Assembly (NCBI GenBank): GCA_937888595.1
Contig: CALARK010000022.1
Span: 310,001-374,000, forward strand
Direction: 5' to 3'
Length of the DNA stretch: 64,000 bases
Source: an uncultured Sterolibacteriaceae bacterium
GTDB lineage: Bacteria; Pseudomonadota; Gammaproteobacteria; Burkholderiales; Rhodocyclaceae
The notes under the pieces were generated by a model. The model saw only the letters and a list, made by a program, of their open reading frames with translations. It searched no databases and had not been told where the DNA came from. Within the stretch, counting starts at the first letter, position 1. The number at the start of each line of letters is the position of its first letter. The translations under genes were made by a program, and so were the position numbers. Shown piece after piece: positions 1 to 7,670 of the stretch.

Positions 1-133
1 GTAGGTTTCTGTAGCGGAAAAGCGCCCGAAAAATCAGTCTGTTGGGGCTGCTGGGGGCTGGAGCGGGATGTTGCGTTGCATCAAATCGACTCCCGAACCG
101 GGGGTTGACTCGCGCGGCATCAATTCACTTCCA

Positions 134-163
134 TTGCCTGATGCGGGATGCGAGGATTAATAT
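134..163 (+). promoter_or_regulatory. candidate sigma-70 promoter for the HD-domain gene
   Basis: TTGCCT at 134-139 and TAATAT at 158-163 are separated by 18 bp inside an unusually AT-rich stretch. If it is used, the gene start must lie downstream of about 170. This is sequence pattern only. Confidence 0.4.
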
Positions 164-218
164 ATATAACCAAAGCAAAGAATTCGGCCGAAAGTCGGCC
201 ATATGGGGGTCGGGAAGT

Positions 219-1133
219 TTGGATAGTCCAGCGCAGGAAATCGGGAACAGCCGGGATTTCGCCGAGGTGCGGGCCGAAGTGCATCGGCTCATCCATGCGT
301 TCGCCCCCGGCCACGACATGCGCTTCATCGACTTGGCCTTCAGCCTGCTGGAGGCGGGTTGCGAGGGTCGGCTCGACGGCTACGCTGCCCTGCAGACGCC
401 CTATCACGACCGGGCGCACATGCTGGAGGTCGTACTGTGCAGCGTGCGCCTCCTGCATGCCCTGCACCTCGGGGGCCAGCCAATCGATGCGCTGACCATC
501 GATGCGAGCATCGTCGGGGCGCTGCTGCACGATTCCGGCTATCTGATGAACGAAGAGGAGGCCCGGGGCTCGGCGGGTACCGGGGCACAATTCACCCTCA
601 CCCATGTGGTGCGGGGCGTGGTCTTCGCCGAAACCCGCCTGGCCACGGTCATGTCGCCCGAGCTGCTGTCGGCGACCGGCAAGGTGATCCTGACCACCGA
701 CCACCGGCCCGGCGCGGTCATGCCGGTGTTCGATACGCCCGCCGAACGCCTGGCTGCGCATGTCACCGCGACGGCCGACCTGGTCGGGCAGATGTCCAAC
801 CGCGAATATCTCGAGCGCCTGATGCTGCTCTACTATGAATTCCGCGAGGCGGGCATCGACATGTTTTCGGACGTTCACGACCTGCTGGAAAAGACCGACG
901 GCTTCTACCGTCTGATGGCGGGCCGGCTGCAGAACGAGCTGGGCGGGCTGGCGCCGCAGCTGGCCAAGCATTTCGAGCGGGAGCGCGGGGTGCACCGCAA
1001 CTACTACACCGAGTCGATCGCGCGTAACCTCGACTACTTGGCCACGCTGACCCGCGAAGACCGGGAACGCCGTTTCGATTACCTGAAGCGCGGCGGGATC
1101 GTCGACCGCGCGCTCGAGATGCTGAAGACGTGA
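219..1133 (+). CDS. HD-domain (putative phosphohydrolase) protein
   Basis: Probable cytoplasmic metal-dependent phosphohydrolase of the HD superfamily; the substrate cannot be told. The signature is a His in the segment YHDRAHMLEVV followed about 40 residues later by LLHDSGY (the HD pair), then a largely helical C-terminal half. The reading frame is open back to 42, but the AT-rich, promoter-like DNA at 134-170 argues against starts before it. In-frame options after it are TTG 219 (used here), GTG 267 and ATG 318; ATG 141 is also in frame. The stop overlaps the start of the hemerythrin gene, so the two are probably co-transcribed and may share an oxygen- or redox-linked role, which is inference. 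Confidence 0.7.
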   Translation: MDSPAQEIGNSRDFAEVRAEVHRLIHAFAPGHDMRFIDLAFSLLEAGCEGRLDGYAALQTPYHDRAHMLEVVLCSVRLLHALHLGGQPIDALTIDASIVGALLHDSGYLMNEEEARGSAGTGAQFTLTHVVRGVVFAETRLATVMSPELLSATGKVILTTDHRPGAVMPVFDTPAERLAAHVTATADLVGQMSNREYLERLMLLYYEFREAGIDMFSDVHDLLEKTDGFYRLMAGRLQNELGGLAPQLAKHFERERGVHRNYYTESIARNLDYLATLTREDRERRFDYLKRGGIVDRALEMLKT

Positions 1134-1522
1134 GCATGCGCATCGGGGCCGGTGAACTGCAGGAGCTGGAGCGACAACATGCCGGGGTGGCCGGGCGTCT
1201 GGAGGATTTCGTGCGGCAACTCTTCGATGCCGTACAGCGCGAAACGGCGGTCGCCAGCCTGCTCGCCCTGATCGCCGAGATGAGCATGCATTTCGGCTAC
1301 GAGGAAGCCCTGATGGATGCGGCGGCGTATCCTGACTTCGACCACCACCGCCGCCAGCACATGGGACTGGTCATCGAGCTGGGCCTGCTGCTCGATCGCG
1401 TCGAGGCGATGGGCGACCCGACCGAGGTGGCGCGGAGCGGCGATTTCCTGACGCGCTGGTATCGCCAGCACGTTGAGGAAAGCGACGGTCAGATGCTGCG
1501 CTGGTCGGCTTCAGCGGCCTGA
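1130..1522 (+). CDS. bacteriohemerythrin-like protein
   Basis: A 130-residue four-helix-bundle protein of the hemerythrin family, expected to bind O2 or sense it at a di-iron site in the cytoplasm. Ligand pattern visible: HAGV near residue 17, MHFGYEE near 53, HHRRQH near 73-77 and HVEESD near the C-terminus, which fits the H, HxxxE, HxxxH, HxxxxD layout. The frame opens with GTG overlapping the TGA of the HD-domain gene; ATG 1136 is an alternative start. The 3' end overlaps the 3' end of the convergent uup gene by 12 bp. A second hemerythrin lies at 17628-18062. Confidence 0.85.
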   Translation: MSMRIGAGELQELERQHAGVAGRLEDFVRQLFDAVQRETAVASLLALIAEMSMHFGYEEALMDAAAYPDFDHHRRQHMGLVIELGLLLDRVEAMGDPTEVARSGDFLTRWYRQHVEESDGQMLRWSASAA

Positions 1523-3436
1523 AAGCGGCGGCGCCTGGCGCGCCTCCAGGACTTCCCAGCGCTCCAGCAGCTCCAGCAGCTCCGTCTCGATCGCGCCCAG
1601 CCGGGCCGAGACCGCCTGGGCATCCTGCGGATTCGCATACAGCGCCGGGTCTTCGAGGCGCGCGGTGAGCGTGGCCTGCTCGGCCTCCAGCGCCGCGATG
1701 CGGTCGGGCAGGGCGTCCAGCTCGCGCTGCTCCTTCCATGACAGTTTCACGGGCTTCTGCCGCTCTTCCTGCCGTCCCGCCGGCGCCGACTTTTGCGCTC
1801 CGGCGGCCTTCTCCGCCCGCTGTGCCTCGCGGCGGCCAGCCTGGTAGGCCGCCCAGTCGCTGTAGCCGCCCGCGTATTCGTGCCAGTGTCCGTCGCCTTC
1901 CGCAGCGATGGTCTGGGTGACGATGGCGTCGAGGAAGGCGCGGTCGTGGCTGACGAGGAAGACCGTGCCCGCATAGTCCTGCAGCAGGTCTTCCAGCAAA
2001 TCGAGGGTGTCGATGTCGAGGTCGTTGGTCGGTTCGTCGAGCACCAGCACGTTGGCCGGCCGGGCGAACAGGCGTGCCAGCAGCAGGCGGTTCCGTTCGC
2101 CGCCGGAGAGCGACTTCACCGGCGAGCGCGCGCGTTGCGGGGCGAACAGGAAGTCGCCGAGATAGCCGACAACATGTTTTCGAGCTCCAGCGATCTCCAC
2201 GTAGTCCGACCCCGGCGAGATGATGTCGGCCAGCGTCGCCTCCGGATCGAGCTGGGCGCGGAACTGGTCGAAGTAGGCGACTTCCATCTTGGTGCCGCGC
2301 TTGACCGTGCCGCTGTCGGGCTGCAACTCGCCGAGAATGAGTCGAAGGAGGGTGGTCTTGCCGGCGCCGTTGGGACCGATCAGGCCGATGCGGTCGCCGC
2401 GCAGGATGCGCGTCGAAAAGTCGCGCACCACGACCTTGTCGCCGAAGGACTTGGCGACGTGGTTCAGCTCGGCGACCAGTTGTCCGCTCTTTTCGCCGGC
2501 ATCGAGTTTCAGCGTCACTTGCCCCATGCGCTCGCGCCGCGCGGCGCGTTCGGCCCGCAGCCGGTCGAGCCGCTGCATGCGGAACACCGCCCGGGTGCGC
2601 CGCGCCTCCACGCCCTGGCGAATCCAGACCTCTTCCTCCTTGAGCAACTTGTCGAAGCGCGCATTCGCCTTGCCCTCGTCGGCGAGTTCCTGCTCCTTGC
2701 GCGTCTTGTAAGCCGCATAGCTGCCCGGATAGCTCGCCAAATGGCCGCGATCCAGTTCGACGATGCGCGTCGCCAGCCGGTCGAGGAAACGGCGGTCGTG
2801 GGTGATGAACAGCAGCGTCACGCCGGTTTCCAGCAAAAAATCTTCGAGCCACTCGATGGCGGCGATGTCGAGATGGTTGGTCGGCTCGTCGAGCAGCAAT
2901 ACGTCCGGAGCCACGGCCAGCGCCTGCGCCAGCGCGAGACGCTTCTTCTGGCCGCCCGACAGCGTGCCCACCTTGGCGTAGGCATCGAGGGCGAAACGCG
3001 AAATCACCTGCTCGGCGCGCGCCTCGTAGGCCCAAACCCCGAGCGATTCCATCTCGCTCTGTAGCGCTTCCATGCGGGCGAGCAGGGCATCATGGTCGGC
3101 ATTCGCTTCGGCCATGCGATGCGACACCTCGTGATATTCCGCCAGCAGGCGCGCCGTCTCGCCCATGCCAGCGACCACGGCCTCGAAGACGGTGAGTGCG
3201 GGATCGAAGGGCGGCTCCTGTGGCACATAGCCGAGCTTGAGGCCGGGCTGCGTCCATATCGTGCCGTCGTCAAGCGCGGAAAGACCGGCCAGCGCCGCCA
3301 GCAGCGAAGACTTGCCTGTGCCGTTGCGGCCGATCAGCGCGACGCGCTCGCCGGGATCGAGCTGGAATTCGGTCGCGTCGAGCAGGGCGACGTGGCCATA
3401 GGCGAGGCAGCCGTTGTCGAGCTTGATGAGGGGCAT
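1511..3436 (-). CDS. uup: ABC-F family ATPase Uup
   Basis: Soluble ABC-F protein with two nucleotide-binding domains and no membrane segments. It has Walker A GRNGTGKS at residues 36-43, a first signature LSGGQ, a second Walker A GPNGAGKT and a second signature LSGGE. The C-terminal region (about 575-641) is Glu/Leu-rich coiled coil, the DNA-binding domain typical of Uup. Uup proteins act in replication/recombination and ribosome-associated functions. Length of 641 is normal for Uup. A copy of the 24-bp dispersed repeat lies in the linker before the coiled coil and is read as KSAPAGR. The gene starts 3 bp after the DUF808 gene, so the two form an operon. Confidence 0.92.
   Translation of the reverse strand: MPLIKLDNGCLAYGHVALLDATEFQLDPGERVALIGRNGTGKSSLLAALAGLSALDDGTIWTQPGLKLGYVPQEPPFDPALTVFEAVVAGMGETARLLAEYHEVSHRMAEANADHDALLARMEALQSEMESLGVWAYEARAEQVISRFALDAYAKVGTLSGGQKKRLALAQALAVAPDVLLLDEPTNHLDIAAIEWLEDFLLETGVTLLFITHDRRFLDRLATRIVELDRGHLASYPGSYAAYKTRKEQELADEGKANARFDKLLKEEEVWIRQGVEARRTRAVFRMQRLDRLRAERAARRERMGQVTLKLDAGEKSGQLVAELNHVAKSFGDKVVVRDFSTRILRGDRIGLIGPNGAGKTTLLRLILGELQPDSGTVKRGTKMEVAYFDQFRAQLDPEATLADIISPGSDYVEIAGARKHVVGYLGDFLFAPQRARSPVKSLSGGERNRLLLARLFARPANVLVLDEPTNDLDIDTLDLLEDLLQDYAGTVFLVSHDRAFLDAIVTQTIAAEGDGHWHEYAGGYSDWAAYQAGRREAQRAEKAAGAQKSAPAGRQEERQKPVKLSWKEQRELDALPDRIAALEAEQATLTARLEDPALYANPQDAQAVSARLGAIETELLELLERWEVLEARQAPPLSGR
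1771..1794 (+). repeat. 24-bp dispersed repeat, copy 1 (inside uup)
   Basis: Full-consensus copy with core GTCCCGCCGGCGCCGACTTT. In the uup coding sense it reads AAAAGTCGG first and encodes KSAPAGR in the linker before the C-terminal coiled coil. Confidence 0.9.
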
Positions 3437-3439
3437 GGG

Positions 3440-4336
3440 TCAGGCGGCGGTGAGCCGGTTCCGCACGGCCTTGCCGAGCTCGAAGCCGCCGAGCGCGAGC
3501 GCGCCGGCGATCACGCCGAGGAGCAGTCCGGCGAGCGAGGGCAGCAGGGCGCCCCAAATGCCGAGGCCCGCCGCCCATGCTTCGACGGCATGGGCGGCAG
3601 GCGGCATGCCGTGCAGCAGGATGCCGCCGCCGACGAGGAACATCGCCGCGGTGCCGACCACGGCGAGCGTCTTCATGAGCTTCGGCGCGGCGAGCAGCAG
3701 GGCACGGCCGATGGCCTGCGTGGCGGTGCGGGGCTTGGCAGCGAGGTGCAGGCCGAGGTCGTCGAGCTTGACGATGCCGGCGACGAGGCCATAGACGCCG
3801 ACCGTCATCAGGATCGCGATGCCGATGAGGACCATCACTTGGGTCATGAAGGGCTTGTCGGCGACGGTGCCGAGCGCGATGACGATGATCTCGGCCGAGA
3901 GCACGAAGTCGGTGCGGATCGCCCCCTTGATCTTCTCGGCTTCGTGGGCGGCGAAGTCGTCGATGTCGATGGCGAGGTCGTGCGTTGCCTCCTCCTTGCC
4001 GTGCAGGAGTTTGTGGGCGAGCTTTTCGACGCCCTCGAAGCACAGGTAGAGGCCGCCGACCATCAGCAGCGGCGTGACCAGCCAGGGCAGCAGCGCGCTG
4101 ATCGCCAGCGCGGCGGGGACGAGGATGGCCTTGTTCCTGAGCGAGCCGACGGCGACGGCCCAGACGACCGGCAGTTCGCGGTCGGCATGCACGCCGCTGA
4201 CCTGCTGGGCGTTCAGGGCGAGGTCGTCGCCGAGCACGCCGGCGGTCTTTTTCGCGGCGACCTTGGTCATCGCGGCGACATCGTCGAGGATCGAGGCGAT
4301 GTCGTCGAGCAGGGCGAGCAGGCTGGCACCGGCCAT
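3440..4336 (-). CDS. DUF808 (YedI-like) inner membrane protein
   Basis: A 298-residue protein with several hydrophobic helices (about 75-100, 150-185, 220-245 and 250-285) and the N-terminal pattern of DUF808: MAGASLLALLDDIASILDD, then KKTAGVLGDDLALN. The molecular function of this family is not established. It is the first gene of a two-gene minus-strand operon with uup (3-bp gap). Confidence 0.85.
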   Translation of the reverse strand: MAGASLLALLDDIASILDDVAAMTKVAAKKTAGVLGDDLALNAQQVSGVHADRELPVVWAVAVGSLRNKAILVPAALAISALLPWLVTPLLMVGGLYLCFEGVEKLAHKLLHGKEEATHDLAIDIDDFAAHEAEKIKGAIRTDFVLSAEIIVIALGTVADKPFMTQVMVLIGIAILMTVGVYGLVAGIVKLDDLGLHLAAKPRTATQAIGRALLLAAPKLMKTLAVVGTAAMFLVGGGILLHGMPPAAHAVEAWAAGLGIWGALLPSLAGLLLGVIAGALALGGFELGKAVRNRLTAA

Positions 4337-4356
4337 GGGGGATTCCAGAAATGAAG

Positions 4357-4387
4357 AACGGCGCTATTTAACCCCAAGCGCCGTTCG
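4357..4387. terminator. 9-bp inverted repeat between nitroreductase and DUF808 genes
   Basis: GAACGGCGC at 4357-4365 and GCGCCGTTC at 4379-4387 form a perfect 9-bp stem with a 13-nt loop, just after the end of the minus-strand nitroreductase gene. There is no long T-run, so it is a plausible but unproven transcription terminator. Confidence 0.5.
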
Positions 4388-4409
4388 TCATGGTGTGGAG
4401 GGGGCTGAT

Positions 4410-4433
4410 GCCGTCCCGCCGGCGCCGACTTTT
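4410..4433 (+). repeat. 24-bp dispersed repeat, copy 2 (at nitroreductase stop)
   Basis: Full-consensus copy. The minus-strand nitroreductase stop codon TAA (4432-4434) is formed by the first bases of the repeat, so the gene ends inside it. Confidence 0.9.
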
Positions 4434-5031
4434 AGATGATCTTGCAGACCTCGTCGAACTCGGGGCGCGGGCTGCGCGGGAACAGGGCCGCCGCGTCGCC
4501 GTAGCCGAGGTTGCAGATGAAGTTGGCCTTGATGTTCGTGCCGGCGAAGAATTCGGCGTTCACCTGGTCGGCGTCGAAGCCGGACATCGGGCCGCAGTCG
4601 AGGCCGAGCGCCCGCGCGGCCAGCATGAAGTAGGCGCCCTGCAGGCTGCCGTTGCGGAAGGCGGTGGCCTCGATCAGCGGTGCGTTGCCGGCGAACCACG
4701 ACTTCGCGTCGGTGTGCGGGAACAGTTTCGGCAGGGTGTCGGGAAAATCGAGGTCCATGCCGAGGATCGCGGTCACGGGCGCCGCTTCGGTCTTGGTGCG
4801 GTTGCCTTCCATCAGCAGCGGCAGCAGGCGCGCCTTCGCCTCCGGCGACCGGACATAGACCACGCGCAACGGCCAGCAGTTGGCGCTGGTCGGCCCCCAT
4901 TTCATCAGGTCGTGCAATTCCTTCAGCAAGGCATCGGGAACCGGCTTGTCGAGCCAGCCGTTATGGGTACGGGCGCTGCGGAACAGCTGGTCGAGCACCG
5001 CGGGTGAAACGTCGGTGGAGAGGGTAGTCAT
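4432..5031 (-). CDS. nitroreductase family protein, RutE/HadB-like
   Basis: A 199-residue FMN-dependent, NAD(P)H-using reductase of the nitroreductase fold. The segments RSARTHNGWLDKPVPDALL and WGPTSANCWPLRVVYV near residues 18-60 and the C-terminal FICNLGYGD are typical of the RutE group (malonic semialdehyde reductase of the uracil-degradation rut pathway). No other rut genes are nearby, so the true substrate is uncertain. It starts at ATG 5031 and ends in a copy of the dispersed repeat. Confidence 0.85.
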   Translation of the reverse strand: MTTLSTDVSPAVLDQLFRSARTHNGWLDKPVPDALLKELHDLMKWGPTSANCWPLRVVYVRSPEAKARLLPLLMEGNRTKTEAAPVTAILGMDLDFPDTLPKLFPHTDAKSWFAGNAPLIEATAFRNGSLQGAYFMLAARALGLDCGPMSGFDADQVNAEFFAGTNIKANFICNLGYGDAAALFPRSPRPEFDEVCKII

Positions 5032-5154
5032 GGCAATATCCTAGGCAGGGTGTCCGATCTAGCTGGTGTCGCGCGAGGGCTTTTCAAGCTTTGCACTTAC
5101 AATCATCCGCCAAAGGAGGCGGCAGGTGCGTGCAGTCCCTGCCGGTGCGACACG

Positions 5155-7662
5155 ATGAAAAAAACGAAGGGTTCGGATCGCATCGCCGGTGTGCGTCCCG
5201 CATTGATCCTGCTGGCGGCGTTCGTCGCAGCGGTCGCCCTGTTTATGACGGCACGGTTCGTCGAGCGGCAGGACGAGGCGGGGCACCGGCGCAGCGAAGA
5301 GAATGCGGTGCGCGAAAGCCTGCAGTTGCTACAGAGCCGGCTGGAAGGCAATGTGCGCGGCAACATCCTGCTCACGCGCGGCCTGGTGAGCGTGATCGCC
5401 GCCAATCCGCGCCTGACCCAGGCCGAGTTTGCCCGGGCAGCCCAGCCCCTGCTCGAGGGGCAATCCCAGTTGCGCAATATCGCGGCGGCCCCCGACATGG
5501 TGATACGCCTGATGTATCCGCTCGTCGGCAACGACAAGGTGATCGGCCTGGATTACCGCAAGATGCCCGGCCAGCGGGAGGCGGCCGAACGGGCGCGCGA
5601 TACCGGCGACCTGATTCTGGCCGGCCCGGTGAAGCTCGCGCAGGGCGGTTACGGCTTCATCGGCCGCATTCCGGTGTTTCTCGGCGAGGCGGACGGCGGA
5701 CGGTTCTGGGGCCTGGTGTCGGCCGTGATCGATGTCGAGCATCTCTACCGGGACAGCGGCCTGCTGGACGCGGGTATGCCCGTCGAAGTCGCACTGCGCG
5801 GTCGCGATGCCAAGGGCTCTTCCGGCGAGGTGTTCTTCGGCGATCCCGGCCTCTTCGATGGCCGTGCCGTGCGGCTCGACATCGCCCTGCCGACCGGATC
5901 GTGGCAGATCGCGGCCCGGCCGCGCGGCGGCTGGTCGGCGGTTTCAGGCAATGCCGGGACGATCCGCCTGGGCTTTCTGGCAGCGGGCTTCCTCATCGTC
6001 GGCCCGCTGTTACTGCTGGCCCTGATCGAAAACCGCCGGCGCGAGGCCGAGTTGCGCCTGCGGCGGACGCTCGCAGACCTCGAGCGGGCCCGCTCGGCGG
6101 CCGAGGCCGCGTCCCGGGCGAAAAGCGAGTTCCTCGCCGTCATGAGCCACGAGATCCGCACCCCGATGAACGGCGTGCTCGGCATGGCCGATCTGCTCAT
6201 GACCACGCGCCTCGACGACGAGCAGAGGGATTTCGTCGCCACGCTGCAGTCTTCGGGCCGTACGCTGATGACGATCATCAACGACATCCTCGACTTTTCG
6301 AAGATCGAAGCCGACCAGATCAATCTGGAGTGCGCCGATGTCGACCTGGCCAGCGTGGCCTTCGAGGTCTGCGAGCTGCTGCGGCCGCTGGCGGAGGAAA
6401 AGGGACTGCTGCTTGCCCTCGACTGCCCGGAAAACCTGCCCGCCTGCCTGCGCGGCGACGGCCATCGCTTGCGCCAGGTGCTCTTCAATCTGGTCGGCAA
6501 TGCCGTCAAGTTCACGACCGCGGGGCGCATCGACGTCGAGCTCGCCTGGCAGCCGCAGGCGGCGGGACATGCGCTGGTCCGCCTGTGCGTGCGCGACACC
6601 GGCATCGGCATCGCACCCGAGTCGCAGGCCCGTCTGTTCCAGCCGTTTTCCCAGGCCGATGCCTCGATGACGCGGCGTTTCGGCGGCACCGGCCTAGGCC
6701 TCGTGATCGCCCACCGCCTGGTGAAGGCGATGGGCGGGGAGATCGGCTTCGCCAGCACGCCAGGTGCCGGCAGCAGTTTCTGGTTCGAGCTGAGCCTGCC
6801 GGCCTGCGATGCCAGGCACCCGCCTTCCGCGCCTCCGGCAGCAGCCGTGCGGCCGCCCGTCGCCTTGGGCGGCCGCATCCTCGTGGTGGAGGACAATCCG
6901 GTGAACATGCGGGTGGTCCGCCTGATGCTCGGCCGTCTCGGCCTCGAGTCGGAGGGGGCGGAGAACGGCCGCCAGGCGATCGATCGCTGCGCGGTGCAGC
7001 CCTTCGACCTCGTGCTGATGGACATGCAGATGCCGGAACTGGATGGCATCGAGGCGACCCGCATCCTGCGTGCCCGGGAAGCGCAGGGCGGTGCGGCGAT
7101 GGTACCGATCGTCGCGCTGACGGCCAACGTCCAGTCCGAGGACCGGCAGCGATGCATCGAGGCCGGCATGAACGACTTCATCGCCAAGCCGTTCCGGTCG
7201 AGCGATCTCGTGGCGGTATTGCAGCGCTGGCTGCCGGCAAAAGTCGGCGCCGGCGGGACGGCGCCGGCCGACGCGCAGCTGCCGGCAGGCGGCGTGTCGC
7301 CCGCCCGGGCGCCCGAGTTGCCGGTACTCGACCCGGCGGCGCTCGACGACCTGCTACAGGCGACCGGCATGACCCGCGACGAGATCGTGTCGATGTTCTC
7401 GGCCGATGTCTGGCGGCTGGCCGGGGAGATCGAGGCCCTCGCCGGGTCGGGCGAGGGCGATGCACATGCCGACGTTGCGCGGCGCCTGGCGCACTCGCTC
7501 AAGTCTTCGGCAGCGCAGCTGGGGGCACGCCGGGTGGCGGTGGCCGCGCAGGCGCTCGAGCATGCCGCCCGCGATGGCCGCTGGGCGGACCATGCCGCGG
7601 GCTTGCCGGCCCTGCAGGGCGCGCTGGACGAGCTGCGCGCGGCGCTGCGCGACGCCGGTTAG
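5155..7662 (+). CDS. hybrid sensor histidine kinase (CHASE-HisKA-HATPase-REC-Hpt)
   Basis: Membrane phosphorelay sensor of 835 residues. Layout: TM helix about 12-33, periplasmic CHASE domain about 70-250, TM about 272-291, HisKA with phospho-acceptor H332 (SHEIRTPMNG), HATPase, a receiver with phospho-acceptor D623 (LMDMQMP) and a C-terminal Hpt domain with H780 (LAHSLKSSAAQLG). The KVGAGGTA peptide at 696-703, between REC and Hpt, is a translated dispersed repeat. ATG 5155 is chosen because the upstream extension to 5050 is short, non-hydrophobic and unlike the family; a GGAGG at 5115 is too far away to serve it. The output partner is unknown: it converges on the neighbouring kinase operon. 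Confidence 0.9.
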   Translation: MKKTKGSDRIAGVRPALILLAAFVAAVALFMTARFVERQDEAGHRRSEENAVRESLQLLQSRLEGNVRGNILLTRGLVSVIAANPRLTQAEFARAAQPLLEGQSQLRNIAAAPDMVIRLMYPLVGNDKVIGLDYRKMPGQREAAERARDTGDLILAGPVKLAQGGYGFIGRIPVFLGEADGGRFWGLVSAVIDVEHLYRDSGLLDAGMPVEVALRGRDAKGSSGEVFFGDPGLFDGRAVRLDIALPTGSWQIAARPRGGWSAVSGNAGTIRLGFLAAGFLIVGPLLLLALIENRRREAELRLRRTLADLERARSAAEAASRAKSEFLAVMSHEIRTPMNGVLGMADLLMTTRLDDEQRDFVATLQSSGRTLMTIINDILDFSKIEADQINLECADVDLASVAFEVCELLRPLAEEKGLLLALDCPENLPACLRGDGHRLRQVLFNLVGNAVKFTTAGRIDVELAWQPQAAGHALVRLCVRDTGIGIAPESQARLFQPFSQADASMTRRFGGTGLGLVIAHRLVKAMGGEIGFASTPGAGSSFWFELSLPACDARHPPSAPPAAAVRPPVALGGRILVVEDNPVNMRVVRLMLGRLGLESEGAENGRQAIDRCAVQPFDLVLMDMQMPELDGIEATRILRAREAQGGAAMVPIVALTANVQSEDRQRCIEAGMNDFIAKPFRSSDLVAVLQRWLPAKVGAGGTAPADAQLPAGGVSPARAPELPVLDPAALDDLLQATGMTRDEIVSMFSADVWRLAGEIEALAGSGEGDAHADVARRLAHSLKSSAAQLGARRVAVAAQALEHAARDGRWADHAAGLPALQGALDELRAALRDAG
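7239..7262 (-). repeat. 24-bp dispersed repeat, copy 3 (inside hybrid kinase)
   Basis: Full-consensus copy in coding sense, read as KVGAGGTA in the REC-Hpt linker. Confidence 0.9.
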
Positions 7663-7670
7663 CCTAGGGC

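Noticed and set aside
5101..5154. A riboswitch-like leader before the hybrid kinase (GGAGG 40 bp upstream plus GC-rich pairing)
   Set aside because: No known riboswitch pattern fits and the leader is only about 50 nt.
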